In this document: positions 20,545 to 29,527 of the stretch, piece by piece
Layout of the letters: the number at the start of each line of letters is the position of its first letter
Position numbering within the stretch: position 1 is the first letter of the stretch
From: VXYK01 sp965214565
GTDB taxonomy: Bacteria; Actinomycetota; Acidimicrobiia; Acidimicrobiales; Aldehydirespiratoraceae
Direction: 5' to 3'
DNA: 64,000 nucleotides
Assembly: GCA_965214565.1 (NCBI GenBank)
Contig: OZ243951.1
Span: 992,001 to 1,056,000 of the forward strand
The notes under the pieces: generated by a model
What the model was told of the DNA's origin: nothing
Seen by the model: the letters and a program-made list of their open reading frames with translations, nothing else
The model's database searches: none
Position numbers and translations under genes: made by a program

Positions 20545-20703
20545 GGTCTTCATCCTTCTGTTCGGTCCCATGGCCTGAAGCAACGACAATAACAGGGCTG
20601 AGCCAAGAGTCAATATCGCCGACAACGACTGACTCCAGACCACGCCGCCGCCAACGTCGCTCGCATCGAGCGTGACACAGTTCGGTGCCACCGAACGGGT
20701 GTG

Positions 20704-20731
20704 TTAGTTATCTACTATAGTAGCTAACTAA
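20704..20731. promoter_or_regulatory. Imperfect palindrome upstream of the ATPase gene
   Basis: TTAGTTATCTAC and GTAGCTAACTAA are 12-base arms (11 of 12 paired) around TATA, 17 bases before ATG 20749. The AT-rich island contrasts with the surrounding GC-rich DNA. It is likely a promoter-overlapping operator for the ATPase gene or, on the other strand, for the divergent secreted protein gene. Confidence 0.55.
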
Positions 20732-20748
20732 TACATTCGAGGGTGACC

Positions 20749-22218
20749 ATGGCGCGTAGACAACTGATCAATCGAGGGGCAGAAGCTGCAAAGTTGAGGA
20801 GTCTTCTCGACAGCGGCAAACCCTCGCTGGCCCTCGTCCACGGGCGTCGAAGAGTCGGCAAAACCTTCCTGTTGTCTCGGCTCTGGCCCCCGGAACAGGT
20901 GTTATTCTACTCAGCTTCGTCGACCACCCCGGCCATGAATAGGCGGGCGCTGATCGAAGAAGCCTCCCGGTGGTCAGGGGAAGAACTCCGGCCCCAGGAC
21001 CATCCCACGTGGCGCACGGTGTTTCGTTCTCTGCTCGGCCTCCGCCCCGATCAACCGATCGTCATTGTGTTGGACGAGTTTCAATATCTTGCCGAAGGAG
21101 AAAACGGATTGCGCGAGATCGCCTCGGAGCTGAATGCGGTATGGGAATCGGAACCGTCGCGCGCGGCGGGCCTTCTGGTAGTGCTCTGCGGATCGGCAGT
21201 GCGCACGATGGAGGCGCTGGCCAAGGGAGGTTCCCCGCTCTACGGGCGTCTGAGCGCACAAATCCCGCTCAAGCCGTTCGACTATTTTGACGCCGGCCAG
21301 ATGGTTGCCCGCTATTCACTCGCCGACCGGGTGCGCGCCTACGCCGCGTTCGGAGGGCTACCGGCCAACCTCGCAGCAGTCGACGACACACGAGACCTGG
21401 GAGAGAACATCGCCGAACTGCTGTTGTCGCCCCACGGTGTGGTCCGCGCACGCATGCTGACAGAAATCGACCAAGAAGAGGGTCTGCGCCAGACCGCGCT
21501 GTACCGAGCGGTCTTGGCTGGCATCGGACTTGGAAACCGAACCACGGGTGAGATCGCGGCAAAGATGGGAAAGAAATCCGACAGTTCCCTCAAGCGGCTG
21601 ATCAACCAACTTGAGGACATGGACTACCTGGTACGCGAGGTGAACTTCGGTGCTTCGCCCCAGCGGGGAACGCGGTACCGGTTGGCCGACCCAGCGGCAC
21701 GCTTCCACTACGGACTCGGCTTGCAAGCCGAATCCGCGGCGGCCACCCTGGGCCCGGAGGCCGCTTGGAAAGACTGGATCGAGCCCGAGTTGTTTCCTGC
21801 CTATGTAGGACGCCAGGTCTTCGAAGACGTGGCCCGACAGGCATGTTGTCGCTGGGGTCCCGAGCAAGGGCTCCCAGCGGTCGCTCAATGGGGCAGATGG
21901 GCTGGCCCCGACCGGACTCGAAAGGAGCTGGAGATCGACCTGGTCGGGCGAACCCTCACCGGCGAAGTAGTGACCGGCTCGGTTAAGTTTTGTAGCCGCC
22001 GAGCCAATGCCAAGACCTACCTCGACCATGTTGCTGCACTGCAAAGACTCGCCGACAGTGGCCTCGGCTGGGCCCAAGAAGCGCTGGCCCCCCAATCAGC
22101 GTTCTGGTTCGTCTCCGCCGCAGGCTACACCCCATCATTCTACGAGGTGCTCCAACGGGACCGCCCCACCATCACGTGGACCATCGACGACCTGTTCCCC
22201 AGCGAAAACGGCCAATGA
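20749..22218 (+). CDS. ATPase with DUF234-like C-terminal domain
   Basis: A 489-residue protein of the AAA-type 'ATP-binding protein' family found in archaea and bacteria. Walker A is GRRRVGKTF (about 32-40) and Walker B is VIVLDEFQYL near 108. A winged-helix-like part follows (TGEIAAKMGKKSDSSLKRLI), and the C-terminus has a nuclease-like pattern (ELEIDLVGRTLTGEVVTGSVK) as in DUF234. ATG 20749 with GAGGG upstream is preferred over GTG 20743. Cellular roles of the family are poorly known; association with mobile or defence genes is common. It is divergent from the poly-C gene and carries its own palindrome. Confidence 0.75.
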   Translation: MARRQLINRGAEAAKLRSLLDSGKPSLALVHGRRRVGKTFLLSRLWPPEQVLFYSASSTTPAMNRRALIEEASRWSGEELRPQDHPTWRTVFRSLLGLRPDQPIVIVLDEFQYLAEGENGLREIASELNAVWESEPSRAAGLLVVLCGSAVRTMEALAKGGSPLYGRLSAQIPLKPFDYFDAGQMVARYSLADRVRAYAAFGGLPANLAAVDDTRDLGENIAELLLSPHGVVRARMLTEIDQEEGLRQTALYRAVLAGIGLGNRTTGEIAAKMGKKSDSSLKRLINQLEDMDYLVREVNFGASPQRGTRYRLADPAARFHYGLGLQAESAAATLGPEAAWKDWIEPELFPAYVGRQVFEDVARQACCRWGPEQGLPAVAQWGRWAGPDRTRKELEIDLVGRTLTGEVVTGSVKFCSRRANAKTYLDHVAALQRLADSGLGWAQEALAPQSAFWFVSAAGYTPSFYEVLQRDRPTITWTIDDLFPSENGQ

Positions 22219-22229
22219 AGCCGACGTTC

Positions 22230-23105
22230 CTAGAACTCGTATCCGCCGATGCCGTAGAAACCGCTCGAGGCGGTCTTCGGGGTGCGGTGACGGGGCAGGA
22301 TGTTTGCGTCGTCCGGGGGGCATGGATCGTCGCCGAGCACCGTAGAGCGTCGCAGAACCCGACGCTCCGAAGTGTCGTCAACCACCGAATGCAGAGTGAC
22401 CCGTTCATCCCAGAGCACCACATCGCCGACGTTCCAGCGCCAGCGACAACTGAACTTCACCTGCTCCTCCCAACGGAACAGGAACGACAGGAGGTTCTGT
22501 GACTCTGGCCGTGAGAGTTGGGGGATACGCCGGCTGAACTGCTTGTTGACGTACAGGCTCTTGCGCCCGGTGTTGGGATGCACCCGCACGACGGGATGCT
22601 CGGCAGCGGGCGCGCCACCGGTGCGTGTGTCCTCATGCAGGCAGGTCAGTCCTTCGAGGAACTGCTTCATCGCCGCGGACAGCGAGTCGTAGACCTCGTA
22701 GCAGTTGATCCACATCGTGTCGCCACCCCACGGCGGAGACTCGACCATGTGCAGCAGGGCCGCCACCGGAGGATGGTCCGAACAGGTGAAATCGGTGTGC
22801 CAGACATCGGCCTTGGGAGTCGTCGAAGTGTCGAGCACGATCACCTCGGGAATCTCCGGATCGACCTTGTCGAGATAGGGGTGGACCTCCAAGGGACCGA
22901 ACGTCGCGGCGATGTCGCGGAGTCCTTCAGCTGTCGGGTCCAAACCGGGCATGAAGAGAACAAGATGCTCGTTCAACGCCTCGATCAACTCATCAGCGAC
23001 AGCACCGACCGCGTTGAAATCGAGACCGATGACTTCCGCCCCGAGCGACCCCGCAATCGGTCGGACCTCAAGCTTGGCCGCTGTTGCCACAGACGATGAT
23101 CCCAT
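22230..23105 (-). CDS. TauD/TfdA-family 2-oxoglutarate dioxygenase
   Basis: A 291-residue Fe(II)/2-oxoglutarate-dependent oxygenase. The metal triad is His 103 and Asp 105 (VWHTDFT) and the distal His 239 (LWDERVTLH); Arg 252 or 253 would hold 2-oxoglutarate. Family members hydroxylate taurine, alkyl sulfates, phenoxyacetates or other small acids, and the substrate here is unknown. ATG 23105 is chosen over 23138 because it matches the family N-terminus. It lies next to the MFS gene on the same strand, so the two may be co-transcribed. Confidence 0.88.
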   Translation of the reverse strand: MGSSSVATAAKLEVRPIAGSLGAEVIGLDFNAVGAVADELIEALNEHLVLFMPGLDPTAEGLRDIAATFGPLEVHPYLDKVDPEIPEVIVLDTSTTPKADVWHTDFTCSDHPPVAALLHMVESPPWGGDTMWINCYEVYDSLSAAMKQFLEGLTCLHEDTRTGGAPAAEHPVVRVHPNTGRKSLYVNKQFSRRIPQLSRPESQNLLSFLFRWEEQVKFSCRWRWNVGDVVLWDERVTLHSVVDDTSERRVLRRSTVLGDDPCPPDDANILPRHRTPKTASSGFYGIGGYEF

Positions 23106-23180
23106 GGCGCGCAACCCTACAGTCCCTTCAAACGCCACGAAAATCGTTGGACAGCCCTGCAGGCCCGAATCGGTGCAGCA

Positions 23181-24383
23181 TCAGTTGACATGGCTGGATC
23201 TTCCCGTCTCTCCGATCACGAACACGACCCAAGACAGCCCCAGACCCAAGGTGATCGCAAGCGCGAGTGCAGAAGCTCCCAGTCCGATCGACTCCGCCGC
23301 CCATCCAACGACCGCCGGCCCCACCAGCCTCCCAACACCCGAAACCATGCTGAACCCGGCAATGAACGGCCCATAGGCATCGCTGGGGGCAAGGTCGGTC
23401 GACATTGTCAGCATCGACCCGGAACTCAACCCGTTGCCGACACCGATCACGATTCCGGCGACAACCACCCCGCTCGTGGAACCGGCCACAGCCAGCATCA
23501 GCAGACCCAAAGCCATCAGACCGAAGGCCGGGACCATCGAATGGAGCCGCCCGAAGCGGTCCATAATGTACCCGGCAACGGGAAAGAGCACGAAGTCCGC
23601 AGCAGTGCCGACCGCTACCAGCACGCCGATCGCGGAGGCGGACAGCCCGAACCGGTCGCCGAACAGTGGGATCACCACATAGCGTCCCTCGCGGGCTGCC
23701 ATGATCAGCATCGGGCCCACAGACGCCCGCGCCAGAAGTCGCCCGTGCCGCCGCAGGGCAACTCCGACTCTGGGCTCCCCGGCGTGGCGATGATGGCTGT
23801 CATGTGAGTCAACGCCCCCCGGTAGTGCAATCCACAACAATCCGACAGCGGTGATCGCCGCGGCCACCACGAAGACCGACCGCGAACCCCAAGTGTCATA
23901 CACCCATCCACCGAGCAGCGGGCCGACAACAAAAGTGAAACGGTGGGTGCCTCCCACAAGCGACATCACCCGGCCCCGAACCCCGACATCCACACTGCGG
24001 GCGATATAGACCTGTCGAGACTGTCGGGTCCCCGACATTCCGACACCTGTGGCAACCCGCAACACCACCAGCGCAACAGCCAACTCGGTGAACCCGAACG
24101 CCAGAACCACACCGGCCTGCATCGCAACAGACACGAACATCAGGGTGTCGTTGCCGAAACGCCGACCGAACACAGACGCCGGGACTCCCCCGAGCACCGA
24201 ACCCACCCCGACCGAACCAATGATCACACCCGCGAGCGAGAGGCTGACTCCCTGTTCAATGAGATACAGGGGCAGCACCGGCAACAACACCGATCCGCCA
24301 AGCATCGGCAGCGACCATGGAAGATAGACGGGGATTGCCAAGCGGCGCAGTTCAGAAACCAGCCGAGGCCTCTCAACCGCCAT
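23181..24383 (-). CDS. MFS transporter
   Basis: A 400-residue membrane protein of the major facilitator superfamily with about 12 hydrophobic segments. The SVFGRRFGND loop between segments 2 and 3 corresponds to the MFS motif A, and a similar MDRFGRLHS loop occurs in the second half. The start is ATG 24383; ATG 24395 is an alternative and the upstream extension is unlikely. It is divergent from the sarcosine oxidase operon with a short AT-rich gap. Substrate and direction of transport are unknown. Confidence 0.85.
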   Translation of the reverse strand: MAVERPRLVSELRRLAIPVYLPWSLPMLGGSVLLPVLPLYLIEQGVSLSLAGVIIGSVGVGSVLGGVPASVFGRRFGNDTLMFVSVAMQAGVVLAFGFTELAVALVVLRVATGVGMSGTRQSRQVYIARSVDVGVRGRVMSLVGGTHRFTFVVGPLLGGWVYDTWGSRSVFVVAAAITAVGLLWIALPGGVDSHDSHHRHAGEPRVGVALRRHGRLLARASVGPMLIMAAREGRYVVIPLFGDRFGLSASAIGVLVAVGTAADFVLFPVAGYIMDRFGRLHSMVPAFGLMALGLLMLAVAGSTSGVVVAGIVIGVGNGLSSGSMLTMSTDLAPSDAYGPFIAGFSMVSGVGRLVGPAVVGWAAESIGLGASALALAITLGLGLSWVVFVIGETGRSSHVN

Positions 24384-24450
24384 CCGTTGAATCATAATAT
24401 GAAAGAAGCAAGAAATAGAATTGTCCAAAAAATCTGCCAGACTATCCACC

Positions 24451-25776
24451 GTGATCCAACGCTCCGCGACCAAACGCGCCGTGGCCAAACGAAGGCTTGC
24501 TCCGCGCTACTCAGGCGCGGGCCTGCTCTGGCGAGGTGTTCGCAACAGCAGCTGGCCCCGCGTCTGGCGAGAGCCACCACTCAAGAAGTCCTACGACGTG
24601 GTCGTGATCGGCGGAGGCGTTCACGGACTCGCCACCGCGTACTACCTGGCAGCCAACCACGGCATCACCGATGTGGCCGTGCTCGACAAGGCCTACCTCG
24701 GCAGCGGCGGGTCCGGACGCAACACCGCCATCGTCCGCTCGAACTACCTGACCCCCGAGGGTGTGGCGTTCTACGACCGCTCACTCGAGCTCTACAACAC
24801 AATGTCGGCCGACCTGAACCTCAACGTCATGTTCTCCGAGCGCGGACACCTGACACTCGCCCACACGGACTCGGCGGTACGCACCATGCGCTGGCGAGCC
24901 GAGGTGAACAAGCTCCAGAACATCGACTCCTCGGTCATCGGCCCCGACGAGATCGGCAAGATCGCCCCGAGCCTCGACACCTCAACAAACACCCGCTACC
25001 CGATCCTCGCCGCTCTGTACCACCCGCCCGGAGGAACGATCCGCCACGACGCGGTGGTCTGGGCCTATGCCCGCGGTGCCGATGCCTACGGCGTCGACAT
25101 GCACCAGAAGACCGAGGTGATCGACATCACATGCGAAGGCGGCGAAGGCCCAGACGGAAAGGGCCCCGGAGCAAAGGTCACCGGAGTGCGCACCTCGAAA
25201 GGCGACATCTCCGCTCGCGTCGTCATCAACTGCACCGCTGGTTGGGCCAGCCTCATCGCCGCCATGGCCGGGCTGAAACTCCCGATCACCACCCATCCGC
25301 TCCAGGCCGCGGTCACCGAACCGGTAAAGGTCTTCCTGCCGACGGTGGTCGTCTCCGGTTCGCTGCACGTCTATGTCAGTCAGACCGACCGCGGAGAACT
25401 GGTCTTTGGAGCATCGGTCGACCCGTTCGCCACCTACGACATGGGTGGCACGCTCGACTTCACCGAAGAACTCGCCGGGCACGTGCTCGAGTTGATGCCG
25501 GCGGTCTCTGAGATGCGGCTCCTGCGCCAGTGGGCCGGGTTGTGTGACATCACCCCCGACTACTCACCGGTCATGGGCTTCACCCCCGTCGAAGGCTTCC
25601 TCTGCGATGTCGGCTGGGGAACCTACGGATTCAAGGCCGGACCGGTCTCGGGCGAACAGATGGCGAAATGCGTCGCCGAGCAGGCCACGCCCGAACTGAT
25701 CTCGCCCTTCGCGCTGTCACGATTCGACAGCGGCATGCTCGTAGGCGAAAAAGGCGCAGCTGCGGTCGGCCACTGA
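24451..25776 (+). CDS. soxB: Sarcosine oxidase beta subunit
   Basis: A 441-residue flavoprotein subunit of heterotetrameric sarcosine oxidase, which oxidises N-methylglycine to glycine and passes the methyl carbon to tetrahydrofolate. The Rossmann motif VVIGGGVHGLATAYYL starts near residue 50 and the family stretch SGRNTAIVRSNYL follows. The C-terminal segment GWGTYGFKAGPVSGEQMA is also typical. GTG 24451 is proposed as start because it fits the N-terminal length of SoxB; TTG 24421 is possible. Its stop shares one base with the soxD start. First gene of soxBDAG. Confidence 0.92.
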   Translation: MIQRSATKRAVAKRRLAPRYSGAGLLWRGVRNSSWPRVWREPPLKKSYDVVVIGGGVHGLATAYYLAANHGITDVAVLDKAYLGSGGSGRNTAIVRSNYLTPEGVAFYDRSLELYNTMSADLNLNVMFSERGHLTLAHTDSAVRTMRWRAEVNKLQNIDSSVIGPDEIGKIAPSLDTSTNTRYPILAALYHPPGGTIRHDAVVWAYARGADAYGVDMHQKTEVIDITCEGGEGPDGKGPGAKVTGVRTSKGDISARVVINCTAGWASLIAAMAGLKLPITTHPLQAAVTEPVKVFLPTVVVSGSLHVYVSQTDRGELVFGASVDPFATYDMGGTLDFTEELAGHVLELMPAVSEMRLLRQWAGLCDITPDYSPVMGFTPVEGFLCDVGWGTYGFKAGPVSGEQMAKCVAEQATPELISPFALSRFDSGMLVGEKGAAAVGH

Positions 25777-26078
25777 TGCTGATTGTCCCCTGCCCCCACT
25801 GCGGTCCACGCAACTCGGCCGACATGTCCTATCAGGGAGAGGCCTCAAGCCGCCCCGACCCATCCTCAACCACGCCCACTGAGTGGCGCGAATACCTCTA
25901 TATGGAACACAACCCCGCCGGATGGTTGCGGGAGAACTGGTATTGCAGCAGCGGCTGCCGACGCTTCTTCACCGTCGAACGCCACACCATCACATCTGAG
26001 TTCCGCGAGCCGCCACTACCAGGGTCCAAGACCCCGAGGCCCGGCGGCGGTGCCGACCCGGACCGAGGTGCGCCGTGA
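25776..26078 (+). CDS. soxD: Sarcosine oxidase delta subunit
   Basis: A 100-residue zinc-binding subunit of heterotetrameric sarcosine oxidase. The N-terminal CPHCGPRN motif (Cys 6, Cys 9) and the later WYCSSGCRRFF segment supply the Zn ligands known in the family; YMEHNPAGWLRENW is also characteristic. The C-terminal 25 residues are Pro/Gly-rich. It overlaps soxB by one base (TGATG) and soxA by four bases (GTGA), so it is translated in the operon. Confidence 0.92.
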   Translation: MLIVPCPHCGPRNSADMSYQGEASSRPDPSSTTPTEWREYLYMEHNPAGWLRENWYCSSGCRRFFTVERHTITSEFREPPLPGSKTPRPGGGADPDRGAP

Positions 26079-28930
26079 TCCGTCGTCTCGAACCCCAGCG
26101 CGGTGAAGTCATTGACCGCACGACCCCACTGAAGTTCACCTGGAACTCCAAGAAACACGTCGGCTATGCGGGCGACACCATCGTCTCGGCCCTCCTCGCC
26201 AACAACGAGAGCGTCTTCTCCCGCTCAATGAAGTACCACCGGCGCAGAGGAGTGCTCACCGCCGACTACTGGGACCCCAACACGATGGTCCAGGTCGGTA
26301 CCGAACCGAACGTGCGAGGCGCACACCGCCTTCTCGAAGCCAGCATGAAGGTATCGGCGCAGAACGCGTGGCCGTCGCTCGACTTCGACATCAAAGCAGC
26401 CAACGGGCTGTTCGGCCGTTTCCTGACCGCGGGCTTCTACTACAAGACCTTCATCAAGCCACAGCGGCTCTGGCCCGCATATGAGAAAGTGCTGGCCCGC
26501 TTCGCTCCTGGAGGCATGGTCGATCTCAACACGCCACACAGATATCACGACAAGCGCTACTGCCATCCCGATGTCGTGGTCGCAGGCGGTGGCCCGGCAG
26601 GGCTGGCTGCAGCCATAAGCGCAGCCCAAGCGGGAATGAGCGTGATGCTGGTGGAACACAACCATCATCTCGGGGGCCATCTTCGCTGGGGAACCGACGA
26701 GGACCGTGCAACCGCCGACGAACTCGAAGCAACCGCCCGGATGGCAGGCGTAGAGATCCTCGCCGACTCCACCGTGACCGGACGCTACGACGACAACTGG
26801 ATCGCCGTGGGCCAGAGGAACCACCCGGGCGTGGTCGAACGGCTCATCAAAGCGCGGGCCAAGATTCTGGTCGTGGCACCCGGACTCATCGAACGACCCT
26901 ACGTGTTCGCCGGAAACGACCTCCCCGGCGTGATGCTCTCAGGTGCCGCGCGGCGGTTGATCAACATGTACGCCGTACGTCCAGGCAATCGTGCGGTGGT
27001 GCTAACCGCCAACGCCGAAGGCGACGCTGCCATCGCCGATCTCGAACGAGCCGGTGTCGAAATCGTCGCGACGCTCGACGCCCGTGCAGGCGAAACCATC
27101 TCCAAAGCCACAGGCAGTTCAAAGCACCTCAACTCTGTGACCCTTCTCGACGGCTCCACGGTCAAAGCCGACCTGCTCGTCACCGCCGTGGGTTGGACCG
27201 CCCCCACATCACTGCTGAACATGGCCGGCGACCGTCCCTCCTACAGCCCGAGAGCGGCACGATTCTTCTCCACGGCACTGCCCGACAACGTGATCGCCAC
27301 AGGCGGCATCGTCGGCGACGGGAGCCTCGACGAACTGATCGCCCACGGCACTAGCAGCGGCGAGCTTGCGGCCCGACGTGCGGCAGCCGTCAAGCACAGA
27401 CTGCGCTCAACGGTCACCCGCGCCCAAACTCCCCAGGATCCAGAACCCCCAATGCCAGAGGACCACCGTGTCGGCCTCTCCAAAGCCCCCCACCCGGAGC
27501 TGTACCGCTCCGACACTCACGGCATGGTCGACTTCTCCGAAGACGTCAGTTCCAAAGACCTGATGAGCGCAGCCGCTGAGGGATTCGACTCAGTCGAGCT
27601 TCTCAAGCGTTTCACCACCGCGACTATGGGCCCCTCGCAAGGAAAGCTCGAGACCGTCAACACCGTCGCCGTTCTCGGCGAAGCACGCGGCGAGTCCATC
27701 GAGGAGGTCGGAACCACCGTTTGGCGCCCGCCCTACGCTCCCATCAGCCTCGGAGCACTGGCAGGAAGGGTGTTCGAACCGGTACGGGTCTCATCGCTGC
27801 ACGAGTGGCACACCGCGAACAACATGACTCCGATCCTCGCGGGCCAATGGATCCGGCCCGACCACTACGGCGACCCCGCCGCCGAAGTCACCAACGTGCG
27901 AACCAACGTCGGAATCATTGATGTGACTCCCCTGGGCAAGCTGGATCTGCGGGGACCGGACGTGCCGCAGCTGCTCAACCTGCTGTACACCAACAAGTGG
28001 TCGAAGCTGCCGATCGGCCGGGTCCGCTACGGCATGATGTGCGCCGAGGACGGGGTCGTGCTCGACGACGGGGTGACCGGCAGACTGGGTGAAGACCACT
28101 ACCTGATGACCACCACCAGTTCCGGCGCCGGTCAGATCTGGCAGTGGGCCGAAATGTGGCTCCAGACAGAACACCCGGACTGGCAGGTCCATGTCACACC
28201 GGTCACCACCGGATACACGAGCATCAACATCGCAGGACCCAGATCGCGCGACCTGCTGACCCGTTTGGTCGACGACGTGGACCTCAGTCCCGAAGCCTTC
28301 GAATACATGAACGTCCGCACCGGCACGATCGCAGGAGTCCCGGACTGCTTCATGTGGCGCATCGGCTTCACCGGAGAACTCAGCTTCGAGATCCACGTGC
28401 CCGCAGGGTTCGGCCTGCATGTCTGGGAGCAACTGATCGAGAGGGGCGCCGATCTCGGGGTTGGGCCGTTCGGGCTCGAGGCACAGCGGGTCATGCGTCT
28501 CGAGAAGGGGCATTTTATCGTGGGACAGGACACCGACGGGTTGACCAAGGCACCGACCACCGGACTGACACCACTCGTCAAACTCGACAAGGCCGACTTC
28601 GCAGGAAAACCTGAGCTTGAATGGTCGCTCCGTGCAGAAGCACCCGAACTGCCCGTGCTCGTGGCCATAAGGCCGACAGACCCTCAACTGGTGCCCGACG
28701 AGGCCTGCCAGATTCTGCGCAAGGGCACCTCAGAGATCGTCGGACGGATCACCAGTTCACGTTTCTCCCCCACGCTCGGCCGCTCGGTCTGTCTGGGGCA
28801 GGTGACTCCTGAGTTCGCTTCGGCCGGTACAGAACTCACAGTGCGTTTGTGCGACGGTTCCGACACCACCGCAACGGTGATGCAACACCACGCCCACTTC
28901 GATCCTGAGGGGGTGCGCCTCCGTGGTTGA
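26075..28930 (+). CDS. soxA: Sarcosine oxidase alpha subunit
   Basis: A 951-residue subunit. The N-terminal part has a ferredoxin-like fold used for FMN contact, the middle holds an NAD/FAD Rossmann motif (GGGPAGLAAAISAAQAG near residue 169), and the C-terminal 380 or so residues are a GcvT/aminomethyltransferase-type folate-binding domain (EWHTANNMTP onward). The folate domain captures the formaldehyde equivalent as 5,10-methylene-tetrahydrofolate. Start codon is GTG 26075 overlapping soxD. Length is normal. Confidence 0.93.
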   Translation: MIRRLEPQRGEVIDRTTPLKFTWNSKKHVGYAGDTIVSALLANNESVFSRSMKYHRRRGVLTADYWDPNTMVQVGTEPNVRGAHRLLEASMKVSAQNAWPSLDFDIKAANGLFGRFLTAGFYYKTFIKPQRLWPAYEKVLARFAPGGMVDLNTPHRYHDKRYCHPDVVVAGGGPAGLAAAISAAQAGMSVMLVEHNHHLGGHLRWGTDEDRATADELEATARMAGVEILADSTVTGRYDDNWIAVGQRNHPGVVERLIKARAKILVVAPGLIERPYVFAGNDLPGVMLSGAARRLINMYAVRPGNRAVVLTANAEGDAAIADLERAGVEIVATLDARAGETISKATGSSKHLNSVTLLDGSTVKADLLVTAVGWTAPTSLLNMAGDRPSYSPRAARFFSTALPDNVIATGGIVGDGSLDELIAHGTSSGELAARRAAAVKHRLRSTVTRAQTPQDPEPPMPEDHRVGLSKAPHPELYRSDTHGMVDFSEDVSSKDLMSAAAEGFDSVELLKRFTTATMGPSQGKLETVNTVAVLGEARGESIEEVGTTVWRPPYAPISLGALAGRVFEPVRVSSLHEWHTANNMTPILAGQWIRPDHYGDPAAEVTNVRTNVGIIDVTPLGKLDLRGPDVPQLLNLLYTNKWSKLPIGRVRYGMMCAEDGVVLDDGVTGRLGEDHYLMTTTSSGAGQIWQWAEMWLQTEHPDWQVHVTPVTTGYTSINIAGPRSRDLLTRLVDDVDLSPEAFEYMNVRTGTIAGVPDCFMWRIGFTGELSFEIHVPAGFGLHVWEQLIERGADLGVGPFGLEAQRVMRLEKGHFIVGQDTDGLTKAPTTGLTPLVKLDKADFAGKPELEWSLRAEAPELPVLVAIRPTDPQLVPDEACQILRKGTSEIVGRITSSRFSPTLGRSVCLGQVTPEFASAGTELTVRLCDGSDTTATVMQHHAHFDPEGVRLRG

Positions 28931-29468
28931 CCAACCCCAGTTCCGAAGCTCTGTCACGAACCCTGCCGCCACACCCGCAGGCGCACCAGCGCTGACCGAC
29001 GAGTCCTCACTCACCAAGGTGAGTGTCAGGACGCAGGTCGGCGCATCACCGCTCGGCGTCGACTTCACCAGAACAGACCGGCGCGAAGGTGTGCTCATCG
29101 CTGGAATCCGTCCCGACGAATGGTTGTTGTTGGGCACCGGCGCAGACGTGGAGACCTTGCTCGCGGGAACCGAGTTCGATGGATCCGTCAACCGGATCGA
29201 CATCACCCACAGCCGTCTGTGCCTGCGCTTGAGCGGCGTGCGCAGCGCGTCCGCGCTCGAGAAGGTCTGCAGTCTCGACTTCGACGACATGATGTTCCCC
29301 GACGCTGCAACGGGCTCTGCATCGGTCGCCAAGGTCAGCTCTGACTTGATCCGCGACGATGTGGACGGCGAACCCTCGTACCTGATCCTCGCCGACCGCT
29401 CCTTCGGCCAATACCTCTACGACGCAATCCACGACGCCACCACGGAGTTCGCAAACACCCCCACATAG
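28923..29468 (+). CDS. soxG: Sarcosine oxidase gamma subunit
   Basis: A 181-residue subunit with the SoxG pattern: GVLIAGIRPDEWLLLG near residue 59, NRIDITHSRLCLRLSG near 97 and DDMMFP near 121. It resembles a GcvT-like domain and completes the alpha-beta-gamma-delta oxidase. The start GTG 28923 overlaps soxA by 8 bases. The N-terminal 25 residues are longer than in some relatives. Confidence 0.9.
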   Translation: MVDQPQFRSSVTNPAATPAGAPALTDESSLTKVSVRTQVGASPLGVDFTRTDRREGVLIAGIRPDEWLLLGTGADVETLLAGTEFDGSVNRIDITHSRLCLRLSGVRSASALEKVCSLDFDDMMFPDAATGSASVAKVSSDLIRDDVDGEPSYLILADRSFGQYLYDAIHDATTEFANTPT

Positions 29469-29527
29469 GGGTCATCCGTTGATGAGGGTTCCCCCCCTTT
29501 TCGAGGAGACATACTCTATATGGAGAG

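Noticed and set aside
23943..25511. 522-codon plus-strand frame across the MFS and soxB genes
   Set aside because: Arg/His-rich out-of-frame reading over two well-supported genes.
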